Source: Rhodocyclales bacterium
GTDB taxonomy: Bacteria; Pseudomonadota; Gammaproteobacteria; Burkholderiales; Rhodocyclaceae
Direction: 5' to 3'
Assembly (NCBI GenBank): GCA_016192435.1
Contig: JACPUD010000004.1
Coordinates: 1 to 42,180 of the forward strand
DNA: 42,180 nt
Below are positions 36,141 to 42,180 of this stretch, piece by piece. Position numbers and translations under genes: made by a program. How positions within the stretch are numbered: the first letter of the stretch is position 1; every line of letters starts with the position of its first letter. The notes beneath the pieces are model-generated. The model was not told where the DNA came from, did not search any database, and worked only from the letters and a program-made list of their open reading frames with translations.

Positions 36141-37624
36141 CGCTGCTCCTTTGCTTGCTCGACCGTTTCCAGCTTGCGCCAGGCGTGCAGCACGGCATAG
36201 CTGCGCCACGGGCGCCACGCCTGCGCCAGCGCGTCGGCCGCGCGCTGGCCTGGCGCAGTGTTCGGCAGTTGCAGAGCGCCCAGCAAAGCCACATCCTGCG
36301 GCGGCCAGGCATCCGGCCACGCCAGCGCGCGCATGGCGATGTAATGGGCGGTCCACGGCCCGATGCCGCGGATGCGGCACAAGCTCTCGATCGTCTCTTC
36401 CGCTGCGCCGGCATGGTTCAGCACCAGCGTGCCGGCCAGCATCTCGCGGGCAATCGCGATCATCGCCTCGGCGCGCTGCCCGACGATGCCGAGGCGGGCG
36501 ATCTCGTCGCGCCGCAATGCCGCCACGCGTGACGGCAAAGGAAAAGCCCGCGTCAGATCGGCAAACGGTGTCGCCACCGGATCGCCGTAGGCCTCGACAA
36601 AACGGCTCGCCAAAGTCCGTGCCGCCTTCACGCTCACCTGCTGACCGAGGATCGCGCGCAGCGCGAGTTCGAACGCGTCGAACGCGCCGGGCAGACGCAA
36701 TCCTTCGGCTCCTTGCGCCAACGGTCCGAGCACCGCGGCGATCTCCTGCGGATCGGCACCGACATCGAACGCCTGGCGGGTAAGCGACAGCAATTCCTGG
36801 CTGGCGGCGGCGAGCGTCGCGGAAAAACGCAACTGCAATGCGTGCCGCTGCGAAACCTGGCTCACCTCGAGCCAGCCGATCGCCGCGGGATTCGACGCGA
36901 GCCGGACGACGCGGCGATACGCAGCCGCACCGACGGATTCGACGCCCGGCATCGCCCGCATGCCGAAGAACGCCAGCAACCGCGGGAAATCGTAAGGCGG
37001 CCGATACGGCAGGATGAAACTCAGCGCATGTTGATCGACGCCGGTATCGTGCTGCCCGCCTTCCTTGCGCAGCCGGGTCGGGCTGAAACCGTAACGTTGC
37101 GCGAACAGCGCATTCATGCGCCGCACGCTGGAAAAACCGCTGGCAAATGCGACCTCGACGACCGGCAACGGCGTATCGGTCAGCAAACGCTTCGCCAGCA
37201 GCAAACGATGTGTCTGCGCATACTGGACCGGCGCAACGCCGAATTCCGCCGCGAATATCCGGCGCAAATGGCGGTCGCTGACGCCGACGCAACGCGCCAC
37301 GAACGCGAGATCGACATCCGTGGCGACGCCGTCCTCGATCATCCGCGCGGCGCTTCGCGCCAGCTTCGCACTCGCCTCGGTCGCCGCGAAACCGGGAGCG
37401 AGTTCCGGCCGGCAACGCAGGCAAGGACGGAATCCAGCCGCCTCCGCCGCTGCGGCACTCGGATGGAATGAACAATTTTCGGGTTTCGGCAAACGTACGC
37501 GGCAGATCGGACGGCAATACACGCCGGTGGTCGACACGCCGACGAAAAAATGCCCATCGAAGCGCGCATCGTGCGCTTTCATCGCCTGGTAGCAGGCCCG
37601 GGGATCGAGTCGTGTGAATCGCAT
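36137..37624 (-). CDS. alkA: Ada N-terminal/AraC regulator fused to AlkA 3-methyladenine glycosylase
   Basis: This 495-residue protein joins three parts. An Ada zinc domain (residues 1-75) carries Cys37, Cys41, Cys68 and Cys71; Cys37 is the methylphosphotriester acceptor by analogy. An AraC-type HTH (about 85-185) follows, including HLRRIFAAEFGVAPVQYAQTHRLLLAKRLL. The rest is an AlkA-type glycosylase (about 195-490) with a helix-hairpin-helix IRGIGPWTAHYIAMRAL and catalytic Asp just after it in WPPQDVALL. It can sense methylation, activate transcription and excise alkylated bases. With ogt it makes a two-gene adaptive response in which the Ada C-terminal function is encoded separately. Confidence 0.95.
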   Translation of the reverse strand: MRFTRLDPRACYQAMKAHDARFDGHFFVGVSTTGVYCRPICRVRLPKPENCSFHPSAAAAEAAGFRPCLRCRPELAPGFAATEASAKLARSAARMIEDGVATDVDLAFVARCVGVSDRHLRRIFAAEFGVAPVQYAQTHRLLLAKRLLTDTPLPVVEVAFASGFSSVRRMNALFAQRYGFSPTRLRKEGGQHDTGVDQHALSFILPYRPPYDFPRLLAFFGMRAMPGVESVGAAAYRRVVRLASNPAAIGWLEVSQVSQRHALQLRFSATLAAASQELLSLTRQAFDVGADPQEIAAVLGPLAQGAEGLRLPGAFDAFELALRAILGQQVSVKAARTLASRFVEAYGDPVATPFADLTRAFPLPSRVAALRRDEIARLGIVGQRAEAMIAIAREMLAGTLVLNHAGAAEETIESLCRIRGIGPWTAHYIAMRALAWPDAWPPQDVALLGALQLPNTAPGQRAADALAQAWRPWRSYAVLHAWRKLETVEQAKEQR

Positions 37625-37710
37625 GACCGCAGTTTAGCCACGATAGGCGCAGACACTCGCCGTTTTCGGACCTCATGATCGGAACCCGCCGCAAGCGCTG
37701 CCCGGCGCGC

Positions 37711-38190
37711 TCAGGCAGATTTGTCGGTCTTCTTGCCGCTGCGCCGTTTCGCCGCGAGTTCGCGCCGCAATTCGCCGCGCACCAGATCCAGCTCAGCCGA
37801 CATCGTCTCGATGTTACGTCGCCGCGTATCGAGCTCCGCCATTGCCTGATCGATGCGCGCTATCAGGTATTCGAGCTGCTTCGCGTGACCTTCGCCGTGA
37901 TCGCCGTACAAGGACAGGATGTGCTCGATTTCCGCCAGCGACATGCCGACCGCCCGTCCGCGCTGGATCAGCCCCAGGCGCACCCGGTCGCGCCGCGAAT
38001 ACGCACGGCCGCCATTGATCCGGCGCGGCGCGAGCAGACCTTTATCTTCGTAGAAACGGATTGCGCGCAGCGAAATGCCGAACTCGCGCGACAGTTCGGT
38101 AATGCCGAACAACTCGCCGTCCGCCGCCGGACGATGGCTGGCGACAAATGCCGCCGCATTTTTCGTTGCGCTTCTGCCTGGCTTCGTCAC
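37711..38190 (-). CDS. MerR-family transcriptional regulator (LiuR-like)
   Basis: The 159-residue regulator starts at GTG 38190 with AAGGA upstream. It has a MerR winged HTH (residues about 28-95: ITELSREFGISLRAIRFYEDKGLL, YSRRDRVRLGLI) and a long C-terminal coiled-coil dimerisation helix (about 100-150). No metal-binding Cys is present, so an acyl-CoA or other organic signal is likelier. It is divergent from the SDR-carboxylase-dehydrogenase operon, the usual place for LiuR-type regulators of branched-chain or terpenoid acyl-CoA catabolism. Confidence 0.9.
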   Translation of the reverse strand: MTKPGRSATKNAAAFVASHRPAADGELFGITELSREFGISLRAIRFYEDKGLLAPRRINGGRAYSRRDRVRLGLIQRGRAVGMSLAEIEHILSLYGDHGEGHAKQLEYLIARIDQAMAELDTRRRNIETMSAELDLVRGELRRELAAKRRSGKKTDKSA

Positions 38191-38235
38191 GCGCCGCTAT
38201 CCTTGTCGTCCGTTATCGATTGATGGCCCGTTGCC

Positions 38236-38264
38236 ATCCTAGCAAGCGCGATTCGCGCATTCAA
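38236..38264 (-). promoter_or_regulatory. Candidate promoter of the MerR-family gene with a palindrome in its spacer
   Basis: On the minus strand TTGAAT (38264-38259) and TAGGAT (38241-38236) are 17 bases apart. The spacer holds the perfect palindrome GCGCGA-T-TCGCGC (38246-38258), a possible autoregulatory site. Confidence 0.55.
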
Positions 38265-38291
38265 GATAATTCTTTCCCTAACGCGATCATG

Positions 38292-38320
38292 TTGACGTTA
38301 ACGGAAGCTGCCGGTAGCAT
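38292..38320 (+). promoter_or_regulatory. Candidate promoter and operator of the acyl-CoA catabolic operon
   Basis: TTGACG and TAGCAT are 17 bases apart. The palindrome CGTTAACG (38296-38303), flanked as TTGA-CGTTAACG-GAA, overlaps the -35 box. It is a plausible binding site for the divergent MerR-family regulator. Confidence 0.55.
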
Positions 38321-38367
38321 CGTCGCGAACTCGCCGATTCAGAGTGGCGATGCGCGAAGGAGTGCCG

Positions 38368-39246
38368 ATGAGCAGCAGCAAACCTTACAGCAGCGTGTTT
38401 CGCGCCGACCTGTTCGCCGGCGAAGTGCATTGGGTCACCGGTGGCGGCAGCGGCATCGGCCGCTGCGTCGCCCACGAACTCGCCGCGCTCGGCGCCACCG
38501 TGATCCTGACCGGCCGCACCGAGGAAAAGCTGCAGCGCGTGGCCGGCGAGATCGCGCAGGATGGCGGACGCGCCGACATCGCCGCCTTTGACATCCGCGA
38601 CGAGGATGCGGTGCGCGCCGCGGTGCAGGCGATGGTGGCGACGCACGGCCGCATCCACGGCCTGGTCAACAATGCCGGCGGCCAGTTTCCCGCGCCGCTG
38701 ATGGCCATCGGCAAGAAGGGTTTCGAGACCGTGCTGGCCAACAACCTGACCGGCGGTTTCCTGATGATGCGCGAGCTTTACCTGCAATCGATGCAGATTC
38801 ACGGCGGCGCCATCGTCAACATGACCGCCGACATGTGGAACGGCATGCCCGGCATGGGCCATTCGGGCGCCGCGCGCGCCGGCATGGCGAACCTGACCAA
38901 GACCGCCGCGGTGGAATGGGCCGCCAGCGGCGTGCGCGTCAACGCGGTCGCGCCGGGCTGGATCGCCTCTTCCGGCATGGACACTTACAAGGGTCCGGTG
39001 CGCGAAATGATCCCGCAACTGAAACGGCATGTGCCGCTGCGCCGGCTCGGCACCGAATCCGAGATCAGCGCCGCGATCTGCTTCCTGCTCTCGAAAGGCG
39101 CCTCCTTCATCACCGGCGTCACGCTGGCGATCGACGGCGGCGCGCCGCTCGACACGCCGCTGTTCGCTATCCCCGACCACCAGCGCTCGGCCCCCTTCGA
39201 CGGCTTCCACCGCAGCGTGATGCCCGACGTGCTGAAGGACGCTTAA
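38368..39246 (+). CDS. SDR-family oxidoreductase (AtuB-like)
   Basis: This is an NAD(P)-dependent dehydrogenase or reductase of the classical SDR type, 292 residues. It has the cofactor motif VTGGGSGIG, NNAGG, and the late motif PGWI. In the catalytic region the usual Ser and Tyr-x3-Lys are altered: the expected YxxxK position reads SGAARAGMANL with no Tyr. It is therefore like atypical SDRs such as 2,4-dienoyl-CoA reductase or AtuB-type proteins. The ATG 38368 has AAGGAG six bases upstream, preferable to GTG 38344. It is first in the operon before the carboxylase and dehydrogenase. Confidence 0.85.
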   Translation: MSSSKPYSSVFRADLFAGEVHWVTGGGSGIGRCVAHELAALGATVILTGRTEEKLQRVAGEIAQDGGRADIAAFDIRDEDAVRAAVQAMVATHGRIHGLVNNAGGQFPAPLMAIGKKGFETVLANNLTGGFLMMRELYLQSMQIHGGAIVNMTADMWNGMPGMGHSGAARAGMANLTKTAAVEWAASGVRVNAVAPGWIASSGMDTYKGPVREMIPQLKRHVPLRRLGTESEISAAICFLLSKGASFITGVTLAIDGGAPLDTPLFAIPDHQRSAPFDGFHRSVMPDVLKDA

Positions 39247-39300
39247 CGCCCATGGCTTCGACTGCCGCCCTCAAGTTATGAGACGCCCCAAGCTTCTTCT

Positions 39301-39352
39301 GCCCATGGGCGAGCAAACTCGGCCCGCCCCCCTTCGCCCCCCTCGCGGAGGG
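39301..39352. repeat. Palindromes in the SDR-carboxylase spacer
   Basis: The 180-base spacer holds GCCCATGGGC (39301-39310), a C-rich run, and the hairpin CCCTC-GCG-GAGGG (39340-39352). Together they resemble a degenerate extragenic palindromic element. Confidence 0.45.
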
Positions 39353-39390
39353 TTACTGATTGGCTCGCTTCGCTCGATAGCGGCGACGCC

Positions 39391-39414
39391 GCTTTCCATC
39401 GCGCTTTCCATCGC
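39391..39414. repeat. Perfect 12-base tandem repeat before the carboxylase gene
   Basis: GCTTTCCATCGC occurs twice head to tail, ending 12 bases before the ATG at 39427. It could affect translation initiation or be slippage-prone. No function is evident. Confidence 0.7.
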
Positions 39415-39426
39415 TTTAGGTTGACC

Positions 39427-41037
39427 ATGCCCGCCCTCGACTCCGCCATCGATCCCGGCTCGCCGGCTTTCGCCGCCAACGTCGCGCGCATGGCCGAACG
39501 GCTCGCGGAAGTGCGCGCGCTGGAACGGAAGGTGCGCGACGAATCGTCTTCCAAGCGCGAAAAGTTCGAAAAGCGCGGCCAGCTGCTGCCGCGCGAACGC
39601 GTCGCGCGCCTGATCGATCGCGGCAGCGACTTCATCGAGTTCGCCACACTGGCCGGGCTCGGCATGCACGACGACGACGGCGACAAGTCCGTGCTCGGCG
39701 GCGGCTCGATCATCGGCATCGGCACCGTCAGCGGCAAACGCTGCGTGGTGATGGCCAGCGACAGCGCGATCAAGGGCGGCACCGTGCCGCCGATGGGTTT
39801 GAAGAAAAGCCTGCGCGCGCAGGAGATCGCCCGCGACAACCGCCTGCCGCTGATTTATCTGGTCGAGAGCGGCGGCGCCAACCTGATCTACCAGTCGGAA
39901 ATCTTCATCGAGGGCGGCCGCAGCTTCGCCAACCAGGCGCGTCTCTCGGCCGCCGGCATTCCGCAGATTGCCATCGTGCATGGCGCTTCGACGGCTGGCG
40001 GCGCCTACCTGCCGGGGCTGTCCGACTACGTGATCCTGGTGCGCGGACGGTCGAGCATCTATCTGGCCGGTCCGCCGCTGGTCAAGGCCGCCATCGGCGA
40101 GGAGGTCGACGAGGAAGCGCTCGGCGGCGCCGAGACCCACGCCGGCGTCACCGGCCTCGGCGAGTATCTCTGCGAGAACGATGCCCACGCCATCGCCACG
40201 GCGCGCGACGTGATGGACAAGCTGAACTGGAGCGCCGCCTCGCCAGCGTCAACTCTTGTGCCACCGCGCTATCCGGTCGAAGAATTGATGGGGCTGGTGC
40301 CCGCCGACGAGCGCGAGCCCTACGACGTGCGCGAAATCATCGCGCGCCTGGTCGATGCTTCCGACTTCCTCGAATTCAAGGCGGCCTACGGCAGCGACAC
40401 GATCTGCGGCCATGCCCGCCTGCACGGCCACACGGTCGGGATACTGGGCAACAACGGGCCGATCCAGCCCAACGGTTCGACCAAGGCCGCGCAGTTCATC
40501 CAGCTCTGCGACCAGAGCGACACGCCGCTGATCTTTCTGCAGAACACCACGGGCTACATGGTCGGCTCGGTCGCCGAGCGCGCCGGCGCGATCAAGCACG
40601 GCTCGAAGATGATCCAGGCCGTGGCCAATGCACGCGTGCCGAAACTCACCGTGGTGCTCGGCGGCTCCTATGGCGCCGGCAACTACGGCATGTGCGGGCG
40701 CGGTTTCGACCCGCGCTTCATCTTCGCCTGGCCTTCGGCGCGCACCGCGGTGATGGGCGCGGCGCAGGCCGCCAAGGTCATGGAAATCGTCGGCCGCGCC
40801 AAGCTCGAACGCGCCGGCCAGCCGGCCAACGAAGCGGCGCTGGCGGCGATGAGCGAAGGCTTGCGCCGCCGCCTGGAAGCCGAATCCACGGCCCTGTTCG
40901 GCTCCGCGCGCATGTGGGACGACGGCATCATCGACCCGCGCGACACGCGCCGCATCCTCGGCATCTGTCTCGACATCGTCGCCGAAGGCGCGGCGCGCAC
41001 GCTGCGGCCGAATACCTTCGGCGTCGCCCGTCTCTAG
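39427..41037 (+). CDS. Acyl-CoA carboxylase, carboxyltransferase (beta) subunit, AtuC/LiuB type
   Basis: This subunit transfers carboxylate from biotin to an acyl-CoA such as methylcrotonyl-CoA or geranyl-CoA. The 536-residue protein has both crotonase-fold halves. The first includes LIYLVESGGANLIYQSEIF and GASTAGGAYLPGLSDY; the second includes GHTVGILGNNGPIQPNGSTKAAQF, LIFLQNTTGYMVG and GSYGAGNYGMCGRGFDPRF. The loop IYLAGPPLVKAAIGEEVDEEALGGAETH is typical. A dispersed-repeat copy encodes SPASTLV between the halves. The alpha (biotin) subunit is expected downstream, outside the window. SDR-beta-dehydrogenase order favours the atu set, but leucine (liu) degradation is not excluded. Confidence 0.9.
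   Translation: MPALDSAIDPGSPAFAANVARMAERLAEVRALERKVRDESSSKREKFEKRGQLLPRERVARLIDRGSDFIEFATLAGLGMHDDDGDKSVLGGGSIIGIGTVSGKRCVVMASDSAIKGGTVPPMGLKKSLRAQEIARDNRLPLIYLVESGGANLIYQSEIFIEGGRSFANQARLSAAGIPQIAIVHGASTAGGAYLPGLSDYVILVRGRSSIYLAGPPLVKAAIGEEVDEEALGGAETHAGVTGLGEYLCENDAHAIATARDVMDKLNWSAASPASTLVPPRYPVEELMGLVPADEREPYDVREIIARLVDASDFLEFKAAYGSDTICGHARLHGHTVGILGNNGPIQPNGSTKAAQFIQLCDQSDTPLIFLQNTTGYMVGSVAERAGAIKHGSKMIQAVANARVPKLTVVLGGSYGAGNYGMCGRGFDPRFIFAWPSARTAVMGAAQAAKVMEIVGRAKLERAGQPANEAALAAMSEGLRRRLEAESTALFGSARMWDDGIIDPRDTRRILGICLDIVAEGAARTLRPNTFGVARL
40233..40262 (+). repeat. Dispersed 22-base motif, copy f (acyl-CoA carboxylase gene)
   Basis: The core CTCGCCAGCGTCAACTCTTG encodes SPASTLV in the linker between the two halves of the carboxyltransferase subunit. 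Confidence 0.75.
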
Positions 41038-41049
41038 AAAGGAACAGTC

Positions 41050-42180
41050 ATGCAATTCACCACCGAACACCGCCAGCTCGGCGACACCGTCAGCCGCTTC
41101 GTCCGCGAGGAACTCAATCCGCATGTCGCCAAGTGGGAAGAGGCCGAGCAGTTTCCTTCGCACGAAGTGTTCAAGAAGCTGGGCGACCTCGGCCTGCTCG
41201 GCCTCAAGTATCCGGCCGAGTACGGCGGCCAGGAACTGGACTTTTCCTACTCGATGGTGATGGCCGAAGCGCTCGGCGACTGCGCCTGCGGCGGCGTGCC
41301 GATGGCCATCGGCGTGCACACTGACATGTGCACCCCGGCCCTGGCCCGCTTCGGCTCCGAGCAGCTCAAGCGCGAATTCCTCGCCCCGGCGATTGCCGGC
41401 GACGTGGTGGGTTGCCTCGGCGTCTCCGAGCCCGGCGGCGGCTCGGATGTCGCCGCGCTGAAGACCACGGCGCGCAAGGACGGCGACGACTACGTGATCA
41501 ACGGCAGCAAGATGTGGATCACCAACGGCATGCAGGCCGACTGGTGCTGCCTGCTGGCCAACACATCGGAGGGCGCGCCGCACAAGAACAAGTCACTGAT
41601 CATGGTGCCGATGAACACGCCCGGCATCAGCCGGCAGAAGATCATCAAAATCGGCATGGACGCTTCCGACACCGCGCAGATCTTCTTCGACGAGGTGCGC
41701 GTGCCCCAGGCCAACGTCATCGGCCAGGAAGGCATGGGCTTCACCTACCAGATGCTGCAGTTCCAGGAAGAGCGGCTGTGGGGCGCGGCGAGCAGCCTGC
41801 GCATGATGGACAACATCATCGACCAGACCATCGCCTACACGCGCGAGCGCCAGGCCTTCGGCAAGTCCATCCTCGACAACCAGGTGGTGCATTTCCGCCT
41901 CGCCGAACTGCGCACCGAAGTCGAGGCGCTGCGCGCGCTGACCTGGCGCGCCGTCGAGGATTACGTCGGCGGCCAGGACGTGACGCGCCTGGCCTCGATG
42001 GCCAAACTCAAATGCGGCCGGCTCGACCGCGAAGTGGCCGATGCCTGCCTGCAGTACTGGGGCGGCATGGGCTACACCTGGGACAACCCCGTCTCGCGCG
42101 CCTGGCGCGACGGCCGCCTGGTGTCGATCGGCGGCGGCGCCGATGAGGTGATGCTCGGCATCATCTGCAAGCTCGAAGGC
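41050..42180 (+). CDS. Acyl-CoA dehydrogenase (AtuD/isovaleryl-type), truncated at window edge
   Basis: This FAD enzyme introduces a 2,3-double bond into an acyl-CoA. About 377 codons are visible; the stop lies beyond 42180. It starts MQFTTEHRQLGDTVSRFVRE with AAGGA upstream, and has the FAD/substrate segments CLGVSEPGGGSDVAALKTTA and WITNGMQADW, RQAFGKSI, QYWGGMGYTWDNP and SIGGGADEVMLGIICKL. The usual YEGT glutamate position of medium-chain enzymes is Gly here (SIGGGADEV), so the catalytic base must be elsewhere, as in isovaleryl-CoA dehydrogenase. It lies 12 bases after the carboxylase gene. Confidence 0.93.
   Translation, partial: MQFTTEHRQLGDTVSRFVREELNPHVAKWEEAEQFPSHEVFKKLGDLGLLGLKYPAEYGGQELDFSYSMVMAEALGDCACGGVPMAIGVHTDMCTPALARFGSEQLKREFLAPAIAGDVVGCLGVSEPGGGSDVAALKTTARKDGDDYVINGSKMWITNGMQADWCCLLANTSEGAPHKNKSLIMVPMNTPGISRQKIIKIGMDASDTAQIFFDEVRVPQANVIGQEGMGFTYQMLQFQEERLWGAASSLRMMDNIIDQTIAYTRERQAFGKSILDNQVVHFRLAELRTEVEALRALTWRAVEDYVGGQDVTRLASMAKLKCGRLDREVADACLQYWGGMGYTWDNPVSRAWRDGRLVSIGGGADEVMLGIICKLEG

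Noticed and set aside
36137-37694. A long open frame that could fuse ogt to an upstream domain
   Set aside because: The upstream part is out of frame with ada-alkA, whose Cys and HhH motifs are intact. Ogt begins at 36140.

Overview
The window looks like a chromosomal segment of a GC-rich betaproteobacterium. The order mlaFEDACB - ABC exporter - bolA - murA - hisG...hisE - hinT - tatABC is the arrangement I know from Rhodocyclales/Burkholderiales relatives. The downstream CoA-ester catabolic genes would suit a Rhodocyclaceae/Sterolibacteriaceae-like degrader; that placement is inference from gene order and content. Genes are tightly packed and no gene-free stretch exceeds 300 bases (longest about 180).

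Region 1 (1-17064, almost all minus strand) is a long housekeeping block read right to left. It holds the Mla lipid-transport genes (mlaF, E, D, A, C, B), a YadGH-type ABC exporter, a BolA protein, murA, hisG, hisD, the his genes B-H-A-F-I-E, a HIT-family hydrolase, tatA-tatB-tatC and a truncated PAS/sigma54 activator. One gene breaks the rule: hisC lies on the plus strand between hisD and hisB, and its 3' junction with hisD consists of three tandem copies of the hisD tail.

Region 2 (17169-33788, plus strand) is an orphan NtrC-type response regulator followed by an MSHA-like type IV pilus/pseudopilus operon. It encodes an ExeA-type ATPase fused to a SPOR-like domain, a lipoprotein secretin (MshL), a TPR protein (MshN), the assembly ATPase (MshE), the platform protein (MshG), a PilM/PilN-like fusion, PilO- and PilP-like proteins, a giant 1277-residue pilin-like protein and one conventional prepilin. 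The giant protein combines a GspK/PilX-style N terminus without Glu+5, an L-type-lectin-like domain, three tandem modules resembling phage tail-fibre repeats, and Cys-rich knots. It is the best candidate in the window for something undescribed: a probable lectin/adhesin tip on a minimal MSHA-like filament.

Region 3 (33819-37624) holds galE, rpe, and the alkylation-repair pair ogt and ada-alkA. Region 4 (37711-42180) has a MerR-family regulator divergent from an SDR - acyl-CoA carboxylase beta - acyl-CoA dehydrogenase operon, in the same order as atuBCD of acyclic-terpene utilisation and similar to liu leucine-degradation genes. The last gene runs off the window.

Across all regions a roughly 22-base asymmetric motif recurs at least six times in both orientations. 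It falls in linkers of unrelated proteins or at gene ends. No listed gene function explains it, and two inverted copies bracket the prepilin gene.
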